Below, in pieces: positions 7,969 to 14,999 of a stretch of 23,005 nt of DNA (position 1 is its first letter; each line of letters begins with the position of its first letter). Below the pieces are notes generated by a model. That model had not been told where the DNA came from. It made no database searches and saw nothing but the letters and a program-made list of their open reading frames with translations. The DNA comes from an uncultured Clostridia bacterium (lineage in GTDB: Bacteria > Bacillota > Clostridia > Oscillospirales > Oscillospiraceae), in assembly GCA_937858235.1 (NCBI GenBank), contig CALLZZ010000163.1, forward strand, positions 1-23,005, read 5' to 3'. A program made the translations under genes and the position numbers.

Positions 7969-9204
7969 TTAAGAACCAGAAGTTGCCTTCATGTCGAGAA
8001 TCTTGATGCCTTCGGAAAGGATCAGCTTGCCGTCGACACGCTCCGTGCAGGTAAAGCCGACCTGACCGTTGGTAGCGTAAAGCTCATTGAGGCGCTTGAT
8101 CGTGCGACCGGCTCTGTCAGCGATCCAGTAGCAGGAGAAGTCGCCAAATGCGATGGCTCTTGCGCCTGCGGCCATTGTAGGCACCTTCGGAGAGGTGTAG
8201 AGCGGATAGCCAAGCAGTCTGTCGGGCTCTCCGGCAGTAAGGGCAGGCTGCCATACATAGACGCCGTTCAGATCCTTGAGCTTTCTGATGGCCGCGACTG
8301 TAGCATCGTTCATGAGGAACTTTGCCTTGCTGCGATACGGAGCCTTGAGAGAGTACACAAGGCTGATCAGCTCATCGGCGGTAATTGCCGTAGCGGAAGC
8401 TGCGGTTACGCCGGAAGGAGCACCACCAGCGGCAGAAGGGATGAACAGGCCAGTAGGTCTGTCGATAGCCGTCTGACCAGTCTGCACAGCACCGTTGATG
8501 AAGGCGTCCTCTTCAGCTTCACCGAAGGCACGACCGAATTCCTCGGAGATGTAGCCTTCAATGTCGAAGAAGCTGTCAGAAAGAAGCTCGTCGGATACCT
8601 TGATGAGGTCAGTCAGCTTGAAAGCATCAATGCTGGTCTGAGCGAAGGTCGGATTGCTCTCGGTGTAGGCACCGTTTTCGGCAGTCCATGCCGCCTGCGT
8701 GTGGCCATTTGCAACAGGGATCTTGCGCTCGTTCTGTGTGGTAATGACCTTGCAGCCGATGGTACGCATAATGTTGTTTTCATTGAGCGCCTGAACAAGG
8801 GTGCGCTCGAATTCAATCGGAACAAGGTATCCGCCGTTTGCGTCGGTTCCTTCCTCAAGCACATCGCGGATTGCGGGATTACCGGGATGACGGATGTTGT
8901 CCCAGAAGGCCTTCTTGTAGGCAGCAGAAGCTCTGCCGGGCTTATCCTCCGGTTCATCCTTTACACCGGGTTTTCCGGTGAGCGGAGTAGAAGTCGGTGC
9001 GCTCATCATCTTGTCGATCTGCTCCTGACGCTGCAGGCGCTCAATATCCTTGGTGAGGTCGGTGACTTCCTTTTCCATCTTGTCGTAGGTTGCGGCATCC
9101 TCCGCAGAAACCATGCCGCCGTTCTGAGAGTGGCTATTAAGAAACGCCTTAGCGGCCTCCCATGCCTTCGCTCTCTTTTCCATGAGTTCCATAATCTGAG
9201 TCAT
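7969..9204 (-). CDS. Major capsid protein (HK97 family)
   Basis: The 411-residue protein has the two parts expected of an HK97-type capsid precursor. Residues 1 to about 100 are a coiled-coil delta or scaffolding region (KEVTDLTKDIERLQRQEQID), ending in a flexible proline-rich stretch. From about residue 115 the capsid fold begins with LEEGTDANGGYLVP, followed by NERKIPVANGHTQAAWTAENG and LLSDSFFDIEGYI. The LLGYPLYTSPKVP and DFSCYWIADRAG segments near the end are also typical. The maturation protease encoded just upstream should remove the N-terminal region during assembly. AGGAGG precedes the ATG by about nine bases. Confidence 0.95.
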   Translation of the reverse strand: MTQIMELMEKRAKAWEAAKAFLNSHSQNGGMVSAEDAATYDKMEKEVTDLTKDIERLQRQEQIDKMMSAPTSTPLTGKPGVKDEPEDKPGRASAAYKKAFWDNIRHPGNPAIRDVLEEGTDANGGYLVPIEFERTLVQALNENNIMRTIGCKVITTQNERKIPVANGHTQAAWTAENGAYTESNPTFAQTSIDAFKLTDLIKVSDELLSDSFFDIEGYISEEFGRAFGEAEEDAFINGAVQTGQTAIDRPTGLFIPSAAGGAPSGVTAASATAITADELISLVYSLKAPYRSKAKFLMNDATVAAIRKLKDLNGVYVWQPALTAGEPDRLLGYPLYTSPKVPTMAAGARAIAFGDFSCYWIADRAGRTIKRLNELYATNGQVGFTCTERVDGKLILSEGIKILDMKATSGS

Positions 9205-9219
9205 AGTAAAAATCCTCCT

Positions 9220-9948
9220 TTAATGTGCGAGAAGCGAAAGGCGCTTCTCAAGATCGGTTACTGGTACCATGTGTTTATTTGCTTCCGGCTTTTTCTTAGG
9301 AATCAGTCGGGAAAGCAGCGAATCGGTGACGGCCTTGCGGGAGAAAAGCATCTCCGCATCAACCGTATCCTCCGGGACAGATTTCTCTCCATCCCTAAAA
9401 AGAATCTCGTCAGCAAAGCCGAGCTTTACGGCTTCCTTGGCGTTCATCCACGTCTCGGCATCCATGAGTTGTGAAATCTTGTGGCGGGAGAGCCCGGACT
9501 TGATTTCGTAGGCATTCATGATGGATTCCTTGACTTCGTTTAGCATGTCGATGGCTTTCTGCATTTCTTCGGTATCACCGATGGCGATGGTTGCAGGGTT
9601 GTGTACCATCATCATTGCCACGGGACTCATGCAGACCTTCGTTCCGGCCATAGCGATAACCGATGCCGCCGAAGCAGCAAGAGCGTCGATCTTGACCGTC
9701 ACATCATGCGGATAATCCATCAACATGTTGTAGATCTGCGCAGCAGCAAAAACATCACCGCCCGGAGAGTTAATCCAGAGGGTGATGTTTCCATCGCCTG
9801 CATGCAATTCATCACTAAATAGCTTGGGTGTTACCTCGTCGCCGAACCACGTCTCATCGGAAATTTCCCCGTCGAGGTAGAGTGTTCGGTCGGAGCCAAA
9901 GCTGTCCGGCTCCTCGTTTCGCACCCAGTTCCAAAATTTTCTGGTCAT
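9220..9948 (-). CDS. ClpP-like head maturation protease
   Basis: This 242-residue serine protease belongs to the ClpP-related (S14) family used as prohead protease. The oxyanion region reads WINSPGGDVFAAA (residues 58-70). The nucleophile is probably Ser93, in DALAASAASVIAMAG, and the histidine is probably His116, in MMMVHNPAT. An acidic residue of the DAETWMNAKEAVKLGFADE segment (163-181) should complete the triad. The alignment to cellular ClpP places Glu165 rather than Asp at the third position, as judged by eye. It lies between portal and capsid as usual, starts in an ATGA overlap with the portal stop, and should cleave the capsid N-terminal region. Confidence 0.92.
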   Translation of the reverse strand: MTRKFWNWVRNEEPDSFGSDRTLYLDGEISDETWFGDEVTPKLFSDELHAGDGNITLWINSPGGDVFAAAQIYNMLMDYPHDVTVKIDALAASAASVIAMAGTKVCMSPVAMMMVHNPATIAIGDTEEMQKAIDMLNEVKESIMNAYEIKSGLSRHKISQLMDAETWMNAKEAVKLGFADEILFRDGEKSVPEDTVDAEMLFSRKAVTDSLLSRLIPKKKPEANKHMVPVTDLEKRLSLLAH

Positions 9949-11273
9949 AGTGCCTCCTTCTTTCTGAACCGGGTGCGCCCATCTTCGGGTTCCGGTTCGG
10001 TTTGTGTTTCTTTCGTTTCATCAGCTTCCTCCTGCGTCTGTGCTGAGGCTGCAAAAATACCCGCGTCCTTGAGCTTGGTCATATTGCCATTGATCAGGTA
10101 CAGGTTGCCGCCTTCCTCCTCTGGAATACGGTCGAGGTTTTCAAGCTCCCTGATATCGTTAGCGGACATCCAGCCGTTCTGGCGTCCGACCGCATACCCA
10201 TTCATGCGGCTCTGATAATCACCTCTGAGCAAACCGTCCACATTGAATTTGAAGAAGTATTCTTTCTTCTCATCCGGAGAGAGCAGGGCTCTTTGCATGG
10301 ACTGTTCCCAGCGGCATACCCACGGGTCGAGCGTGTATTTCACAAATTCCAGCGACTGTTGTTCGATATTTGAGAAGCTCGATTTCTCAAGATCTCCGAT
10401 CATGTGAGGCGGGATGCGGAAGATACGTGCAATTTCATTGATCTGAAACTTTCGTGTCTCCAAAAACTGCGCCTGTTCCGGTGAAATGGAGATAGGCGTA
10501 TACTTCATGCCTTCTTCCAGCACAGCTACCTTGTTTGCATTGGCACTGCCGCCAAAGGCTGAGTTCCAGCTTTCCCTTACACGCTCCGGGTCTTTTACCA
10601 CGCCGGGATGCTCCAAGATGCCGCCGGGAGTCGCGCCGTTAGCAAAAAACTTAGCGCCGTATTCCTCGCAGGCAATTGCCATGCCGATAGCATTCTTAGC
10701 CATTGCAATCGGGCTGTAGCCTACAAGGCCGTCAAAGCCGAGGCCGGGAACATGCAACACATCAGATGGCTGGAGCCTTACACGGCTGCTATTCATCGTG
10801 TGCGCTTCGTCCTGTGATGTTTGATACTCGTAATAAAGCTCCCCGTTTTCATCGCGGTTGACCGTCATACGATTTGGCATTAAAGGATAGAGCGCGACCA
10901 CTTCGCCCTTGCCGTTCCGGATGATCTGCGCGTAGGCGTTTCCCCACAGGAGTAGGTGCGTCATCAATGTTTCCCGGAATACAAAGGATGTCATTTCCGG
11001 ATTTGGCTCATCATGAAGAAGGAAGTAGAGCGGATGATTGATCGCTTTTTCCTTGCTGCCTCCTTCGCCGTATCGATAGAGGTGAATCGGCAGGCCTGCA
11101 ATCGCCTCGGACAGAATCCTCACACAGGAGTAGACCGCCGTCATCTGCATGGCGGAGCGTTCCGTTACAGCCTTGCCGGAGGTCGTGCCGCCAAAGAAGA
11201 AGCGGTAGGAGCTTCCGGTTGTTGAATTGGTAGGCTTATCTCTTGAACGAAACAGTCCTGAAAATATGCTCAT
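9945..11273 (-). CDS. Portal protein (HK97 family)
   Basis: The portal ring at the packaging vertex is made of 12 copies of this protein. The sequence has AVTERSAMQMTAVYSCVRILSEAIA near the start, NHPLYFLLHDEPNPEMTSF, LLWGNAYAQIIRNGKGEV, and FRIPPHMIGDLEKSSFSNIE in the stem region, all typical of the HK97 portal family. I place the start at the ATG at 11273 (442 residues, MSIFSGLFRSR). A ribosome binding site (AGGTGA) precedes it, it clears the terminase stop at 11290, and portals of this family begin this way. The frame stays open for 80 more codons upstream, but those overlap the terminase gene and show no family resemblance. The C-terminal 45 residues are rich in E, Q and T and probably disordered. 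Confidence 0.93.
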   Translation of the reverse strand: MSIFSGLFRSRDKPTNSTTGSSYRFFFGGTTSGKAVTERSAMQMTAVYSCVRILSEAIAGLPIHLYRYGEGGSKEKAINHPLYFLLHDEPNPEMTSFVFRETLMTHLLLWGNAYAQIIRNGKGEVVALYPLMPNRMTVNRDENGELYYEYQTSQDEAHTMNSSRVRLQPSDVLHVPGLGFDGLVGYSPIAMAKNAIGMAIACEEYGAKFFANGATPGGILEHPGVVKDPERVRESWNSAFGGSANANKVAVLEEGMKYTPISISPEQAQFLETRKFQINEIARIFRIPPHMIGDLEKSSFSNIEQQSLEFVKYTLDPWVCRWEQSMQRALLSPDEKKEYFFKFNVDGLLRGDYQSRMNGYAVGRQNGWMSANDIRELENLDRIPEEEGGNLYLINGNMTKLKDAGIFAASAQTQEEADETKETQTEPEPEDGRTRFRKKEAL

Positions 11274-11289
11274 GTTGATCACCTGCCTT

Positions 11290-12897
11290 TCAGATAAATA
11301 AAATGCCTCTGTCGTCATAGACAGAAGCGCCGTTGTCATTGCCGCAGCGGATCGCACGGTCAAGCGCCATGATGGTGGCGATGGCTCCGTCGATCTTCTC
11401 TGTAGATTTTTCCTTGTCCGCTTTGATGTTTCCGGCTGGATCAGTACGAATAAAGATGTTATCCATGTTCCAGCGGAGCACCGGGTGGCCGCCGTGGGCG
11501 AGCTTTTTCTCAAGCGTCAGTTTCATGAGCTCCTTTGTGGGAGGGCTCATATCCTTAAAGCCCTGTCCGAAGGGCACGACAGTAAAGCCCATGTTCTCCA
11601 AGTTCTGAACCATCTGGACTGCTCCCCAGCGGTCAAACGCAATCTCACGGATATTGAAGCGCTCACCGAGGCGCTCGATGAATTTTTCAATATAGCCGTA
11701 ATGGATGACATTGCCTTCGGTGGTCTGCAGCATGCCTTCCTTTTCCCAAGTATCGTAGGGCACATGGTCGCGCCTCACACGAAGATCAAGCGTATCCTCC
11801 GGCACCCAGAAGTACGGGAGGATCACATATTTGTCGTCTTCATCCCGTGGAGGAAATACCAGCACAAAGGATGTAATATCCGTAGTGGAGGACAGGTCAA
11901 GCCCGCCATAGCAAACACGGCCTTCGAGGTCGTCCTCATTGATCGGGAAGGCACAGGCATCCCATTTGTCCATTGGCATCCATCGGACAGCCTGCTTTAC
12001 CCATTGATTGAGGCGCAGCTGTCTGAAGGAATTTTCTTCGCCGGGGTTTTGCTTTGCCGATTCGCAGGCCGCTTCCACCTTGTCAATGCCGACTGTGATA
12101 CCGAGAGAGGGATTGGCTTTTTTCCACACCTCAGGATCAGTCCAATCCTCATCAGGTTTCGCACCGTAAATGACCGGATAGAAGGTTGGATCGACCTTCC
12201 TGCCGTCGAGGATGTCCTGCGCTTTCTGGTGGACTTCATAACAAATCGTGTTTGTATCATTTCCGGCAGTGGTAATCAGGAAATACAGCGGCTGCATTCT
12301 GGCATCGCCGGAGCCCTTTGTCATTACATCAAAGAGTTTCCGGTTCGGCTGGGTGTGCAGCTCATCGAATACCACGCCGTGGATGTTAAAGCCGTGCTTA
12401 CTGTAGGCTTCAGCGGAGAGCACCTGATAGAAGCTATTTGTCGGCTCGTAGATGATACGTTTCTGGGAGGCCAGTATCTTAACGCGTCGATTCAGTGCCG
12501 GGCACATTCTCACCATATCCGCAGCTACATCAAAGACGATGGTGGCCTGCTGTCTATCGGCAGCGCATCCGTAAACCTCGGCGCGTTCCTCACCATCGCC
12601 GCAGCAAAGGAGCAGGGCAACAGCAGCGGCCAGCTCTGACTTTCCCATCTTCTTTGGAATTTCGATGTAGGCCGTATTGAACTGACGGTAACCATTCGGC
12701 TTTAGGACACCGAACAGGTCGCGGATGATCCGTTCCTGCCAGTCGATGAGCTCAAAGGGCTTTCCTGCCCACGTGCCTTTAGTGTGAGTGAGCTGCTCGA
12801 TGAACATCACTGCGAAGTCCGCCATCTGCTTGCTGTAGTGAGAAGTCTCTGCCATGAAGCGGGTCGGCTTATAGTTTTTCAGTTTTCGCATTGGCAC
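11290..12897 (-). CDS. terL: Terminase large subunit
   Basis: This 535-residue packaging motor matches the Terminase_1 family. The ATPase half has a variant Walker A (IPKKMGKSELAAA, residues 80-92), a Walker B followed by the catalytic acid (VVFDELH, 175-181) and the LITTAGND coupling motif (208-214). The nuclease half begins with YGGLDLSSTTDITSFVLVF, in which Asp334 is the probable first metal-binding residue. It cuts genome ends and pumps DNA into the head. The start is a GTG at 12897, with GGAGG eight bases upstream; an ATG two codons later is too far from that site. It is separated from the small terminase gene by about 3.4 kb, which holds a methylase and five small genes. Confidence 0.96.
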   Translation of the reverse strand: MPMRKLKNYKPTRFMAETSHYSKQMADFAVMFIEQLTHTKGTWAGKPFELIDWQERIIRDLFGVLKPNGYRQFNTAYIEIPKKMGKSELAAAVALLLCCGDGEERAEVYGCAADRQQATIVFDVAADMVRMCPALNRRVKILASQKRIIYEPTNSFYQVLSAEAYSKHGFNIHGVVFDELHTQPNRKLFDVMTKGSGDARMQPLYFLITTAGNDTNTICYEVHQKAQDILDGRKVDPTFYPVIYGAKPDEDWTDPEVWKKANPSLGITVGIDKVEAACESAKQNPGEENSFRQLRLNQWVKQAVRWMPMDKWDACAFPINEDDLEGRVCYGGLDLSSTTDITSFVLVFPPRDEDDKYVILPYFWVPEDTLDLRVRRDHVPYDTWEKEGMLQTTEGNVIHYGYIEKFIERLGERFNIREIAFDRWGAVQMVQNLENMGFTVVPFGQGFKDMSPPTKELMKLTLEKKLAHGGHPVLRWNMDNIFIRTDPAGNIKADKEKSTEKIDGAIATIMALDRAIRCGNDNGASVYDDRGILFI

Positions 12898-12904
12898 GGT
12901 GGCC

Positions 12905-12920
12905 GCCTCCTTTCAGGGCA
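12905..12920 (-). repeat. 16-bp leader repeat before terL (copy 1)
   Basis: On the minus strand this reads TGCCCTGAAAGGAGGC and is identical to 17319-17334, before the HNH gene. The match goes beyond the AGGAGG itself, and both copies are preceded by a T-rich run (TTTATTT / TTCTTTA). This could be an inherited translation-initiation cassette or the trace of an old duplication. Confidence 0.6.
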
Positions 12921-12958
12921 AAATAAAAGACCGCCATAGCGATCCGGTATCAGTACGA

Positions 12959-12984
12959 GAGAAAGAGCCTTCTGGCTCAGTCTC
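12959..12984 (-). other. Hairpin in the terL leader
   Basis: GAGCC and GGCTC form a perfect 5-bp stem with a 4-base loop. It extends through a 2x2 internal loop to a GAGA/TCTC outer stem. The gap 12898-13013 between the DUF7678-like gene and terL otherwise holds only the leader repeat and the ribosome binding site. No T run follows the hairpin, so it is not a convincing intrinsic terminator; it may tune terL translation or protect the mRNA end. Confidence 0.4.
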
Positions 12985-13013
12985 CCGGAATATTCATATT
13001 CAGGGTTTAATGC

Positions 13014-13262
13014 TTAGTTGTAGTTTTCAAGCAGGATGCAAAGCGCCATCTCTGCTTCTTTGCAGGTGGGGTGAATGTCCCAACCTCTGTCGTAGTTGCA
13101 AACGGTCTCGTCGTCAATCTTGATCGTGAGCTTGCTGATCCTGCCGCCGTTTATGCCGTAGGTCTCGCTCGGCTCATCGTAGTGCTTTACCCAGTAGTGA
13201 CACTTGGTGTATTTTTCCTTGTCCGTGGCATCCGGGATGCCGATAACTCCTTCGCTCCACAT
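13014..13262 (-). CDS. Small conserved phage protein (DUF7678-like)
   Basis: The 82-residue product (MWSEGVIGIPDATDKEKYTK...) resembles a family of small proteins found near the terminase and accessory genes of Clostridia phages. The most typical segments are CHYWVKHYDEPSETYGINGG, ISKLTIKIDDETVCNYDRGWD and the closing EMALCILLENYN. The DUF7678 name is from memory and should be checked. It appears to be a compact beta-rich protein with a short C-terminal helix; its function is not known. It follows the 121-residue gene by 4 bases and is therefore probably in the same transcript, under the upstream repeat element. Confidence 0.7.
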   Translation of the reverse strand: MWSEGVIGIPDATDKEKYTKCHYWVKHYDEPSETYGINGGRISKLTIKIDDETVCNYDRGWDIHPTCKEAEMALCILLENYN

Positions 13263-13266
13263 TTCC

Positions 13267-13632
13267 TTACGCCTCCTTTACCGTCATCTTGAAGGCCGGG
13301 ATGAGGGCGTGCTCGTTGCTTCCGAAGTGGGTGTAGCGTTCCTTGACCTTTACAATTCCGTCCAGCGTGCAGCCGAGCTCCTCGAACTTGGCAATGGTCT
13401 CGATCAGGCTGGAGAAGGTGGAGCTAATGGTGAATTCCTTTACTCCGAGCTTCCGGCAATCTGCAAGGATCGCTTCGATGTCGTAATCCCAGATGACTTC
13501 AGCGAAGTTCGGCAGGTCGTTTCCGGCTTCCTTGCTGTAAAGGTAGGCTTGTCCCAGCGTCCACTGGCATCCGATTTCTTCCCAGCGCATTCCGGGCTTT
13601 GCGTTTTCAATGGCTTCGATTGTGTACTTCAT
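13267..13632 (-). CDS. Hypothetical phage protein, 121 residues
   Basis: I do not recognise this protein with certainty. It starts MKYTIEAIENAKPGMRWEEIG and has an alternating helix-strand pattern with an acidic centre (FAEVIWDYDIEAILADCRKLG). The second part (FTISSTFSSLIETIAKFEELG, then a YTHFGSNEHALIPAF end) looks like a small alpha/beta domain. There is no signal peptide or membrane segment. The ribosome binding site AAGGAGG lies about 8 bases before the ATG, and the paired noncoding element lies directly upstream. Being in the accessory block between the two terminase genes, it is a candidate for a host-interaction function, but nothing in the sequence shows one. Confidence 0.75.
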   Translation of the reverse strand: MKYTIEAIENAKPGMRWEEIGCQWTLGQAYLYSKEAGNDLPNFAEVIWDYDIEAILADCRKLGVKEFTISSTFSSLIETIAKFEELGCTLDGIVKVKERYTHFGSNEHALIPAFKMTVKEA

Positions 13633-13665
13633 GGTGGTTCCTCCTTGTGGTTGTTTTCCCTTTTT

Positions 13666-13763
13666 GTATGTACATATATCACTCTGAACGCCTGTAATAG
13701 CAAGCTATTTATCGAAATATATGTGACAATCCTGCGGGAAGTTCTGAGGCCTAAATTGTGTAG
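13666..13763 (-). repeat. Paired intergenic element, copy A
   Basis: This fills most of the 131-base gap before the 121-residue gene. Bases 13666-13710 align without gaps to 14902-14946, with about four of five bases identical. The shared core includes ATCACTCTGAA and CAAGCTATTT. The far end also matches (AAATTGTGTA, 13753-13762). It contains the perfect palindrome TATGTACATA (13667-13676) and, on the minus strand, AATAGC-TT-GCTATT. No frame of useful length crosses it. It is probably a promoter or operator region. Confidence 0.7.
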
Positions 13764-13764
13764 T

Positions 13765-13941
13765 TTATGCCTCGCCGGTCAGAATGAAATTCACGTATTC
13801 TTTTCGGTGATTCTCAAGGTATAAAACCAGCTCGTAGAGGTCTCTCTCGTAGGCCAGCCGCTGCACTGTGTTCACATCGAACATATTTGTAAGGCCGGTA
13901 TCCCGTATGGCAAGGATCTGCTCCTTTACCTTTTCATCCAT
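13765..13941 (-). CDS. DUF5049 family protein
   Basis: The 58-residue protein (MDEKVKEQILAIRDTGLTNM, then FDVNTVQRLAYERDLYELVLYL) matches the short DUF5049 family, which commonly sits beside DUF4314 in Firmicutes phages and mobile elements. The start at 13941 is one base after the DUF4314 stop. The frame continues 15 codons further upstream, but that extension would run into the DUF4314 gene and lies outside the family. The protein is helical and charged, without membrane segments. Its function is not known; the constant pairing suggests that the two act together or are simply inherited together. Confidence 0.85.
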   Translation of the reverse strand: MDEKVKEQILAIRDTGLTNMFDVNTVQRLAYERDLYELVLYLENHRKEYVNFILTGEA

Positions 13942-13942
13942 A

Positions 13943-14167
13943 TCAGTCCACCACCTTCCGTACAAGGTCAATGCCGTAGATGACATTCAGACCGGAGCCG
14001 TTGTCCCAGTTCACCATGAGGCTGCCGGTATCGTCGACTCCTGTGACGGTTCCCTTGGTGCCGATTGGTGGAGCCTGCACATCGTCCATCTGGAGAAGCT
14101 CCACACGGGTGCCTGCCGGGTAGCGGGAGCGGAGCGCTGAAAGCTGCTCTTTCGTAATCATTCGCAT
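13943..14167 (-). CDS. DUF4314 family protein
   Basis: This 74-residue protein shows the DUF4314 pattern: an N-terminal helix (ITKEQLSALRSRYPAGTRVEL), a MDDVQAPPIGTKGTVTGVDD segment, and SLMVNWDNGSGLNVIYGIDL. The second half looks like a small SH3-like beta barrel, and the GTKGTVTGVDD/VNWDNG pattern is typical of KOW- or SH3-type barrels that bind nucleic acid or protein. The start ATG at 14167 has GGAGG seven bases upstream, lying inside the end of the preceding gene, which it overlaps by 10 bases. The function of the family is not known. Confidence 0.88.
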   Translation of the reverse strand: MRMITKEQLSALRSRYPAGTRVELLQMDDVQAPPIGTKGTVTGVDDTGSLMVNWDNGSGLNVIYGIDLVRKVVD

Positions 14168-14853
14168 GCTGCCACCTCCTTTTCCGGTGCGCCGTTTTTC
14201 CAGCTGGAGTTGCCGAAGAGGTTCTTAAGAAGAATCTTACGCTCTGCCTTGTATTCGTTTCCGATGAAGCCCAGCCGCAGAAGGAAGCAGCGGAATGCAT
14301 ACTTCTCATTGTCGACTTCCTTTTCGGTAGCGCTGATGCGCTTCAAATCCAGGCTCATTTTGCCAAGGGCGGCAATGAAGTGGGTGTAGGCTTTGACCTC
14401 GTCAGGCTCCGGCATCTCAGTAAACCAAGGGAAGCTGACTGTATCCTCCGTCACCTCAATCCCAAGGTCGTCAATGCCGAGTGCCTTCTTGATGAGACTT
14501 TCCTTGGCAGTAAGGAGGTTGGTGAGGTTTCCGACCGCTACCTTGTCGAGCGGGAGGCTGACCGTAAGGCCGGTGGTTTCATCGTTGCTTTCAGTGTTTG
14601 CTGCTTCGCAGCCGTTTTCAGCGTTCTCGGTATCTTCCGGTGTGAAGCCATCCGCGATCAGGCTGTGGATGAGGCGTTCCAGCTTGTCTGTGTTCTCGCA
14701 GGTTACGCCGCCTTCCTTGTCGACCGTGACATCGCCGATCTCGTAAGCGCAGGTTGGCATACGCATGTAGACCGCCTTGTCGCCGGTGAGGTTTTCGATG
14801 GCTGCGACCAATGCTTTTCTGTCGTTTCCTGTTACGTTGTAATTTGCTTTCAT
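14158..14853 (-). CDS. Conserved phage protein often labelled 'virulence-related'
   Basis: The 231-residue protein starts MKANYNVTGNDRKALVAAIE, with TGDKAVYMRMPTCAYEIGD following. That opening is typical of proteins labelled virulence-related in Clostridia prophages, although I know of no experiment behind the name. Residues about 75-95 are an acidic linker (EDTENAENGCEAANTESNDE). The second half contains SLPLDKVAVGNLTNLLTAKE, a pattern shared by that family, and a basic C-terminus with YAFRCFLLRLGFIGNEYKAE. There is no signal peptide or membrane segment. It is the first gene after copy B of the paired noncoding element and leads the small DUF4314-DUF5049 unit. Confidence 0.75.
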   Translation of the reverse strand: MKANYNVTGNDRKALVAAIENLTGDKAVYMRMPTCAYEIGDVTVDKEGGVTCENTDKLERLIHSLIADGFTPEDTENAENGCEAANTESNDETTGLTVSLPLDKVAVGNLTNLLTAKESLIKKALGIDDLGIEVTEDTVSFPWFTEMPEPDEVKAYTHFIAALGKMSLDLKRISATEKEVDNEKYAFRCFLLRLGFIGNEYKAERKILLKNLFGNSSWKNGAPEKEVAACE

Positions 14854-14901
14854 GAGTGTGTTCCTCCTTCGTGAAATTAAGGTTTTAGGCTGTGCCTTTC
14901 G

Positions 14902-14999
14902 GCATGTATATACATCACTCTGAAAGCCTTATTTATCAAGCTATTTCCGACATTTTCTGATGTAGAAAATCACCGAAGAATACGGGATGAAATTGTGTA
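14902..14999 (-). repeat. Paired intergenic element, copy B
   Basis: This is the second copy of the element at 13666-13763, in the gap between the methylase stop and the start of the virulence-related gene. The first 45 bases align without gaps, and the AAATTGTGTA end is offset by one base. It contains the 12-bp perfect palindrome ATGTATATACAT (14904-14915) and, on the minus strand, an ATTTTCT-ACATC-AGAAAAT hairpin. The middle parts of the two copies differ strongly, so the conserved ends are probably what matters. Confidence 0.7.

Noticed and set aside
7750..9474. A 574-codon plus-strand open frame opposite the major capsid and protease genes
   Set aside because: The minus-strand genes here are clear capsid and protease proteins with good starts. 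The plus frame has no ribosome binding site of note, reads as low-complexity R/S/L/G-rich sequence, and arises because codon use on the minus strand avoids stops on the complement.
11274..11513. An 80-residue N-terminal extension of the portal protein
   Set aside because: It would overlap the terminase gene by over 220 bases and shows no portal-like sequence. The ATG at 11273 has a ribosome binding site and matches portal N-termini.
11485..12639. A 384-codon plus-strand open frame opposite the large terminase
   Set aside because: It is the complement of conserved terminase motifs, with no ribosome binding site or domain pattern. All other genes run on the minus strand.
13864..14140. Plus-strand open frames opposite the DUF4314 and DUF5049 genes
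   Set aside because: They are complements of recognised small phage proteins, with no supporting ribosome binding sites.
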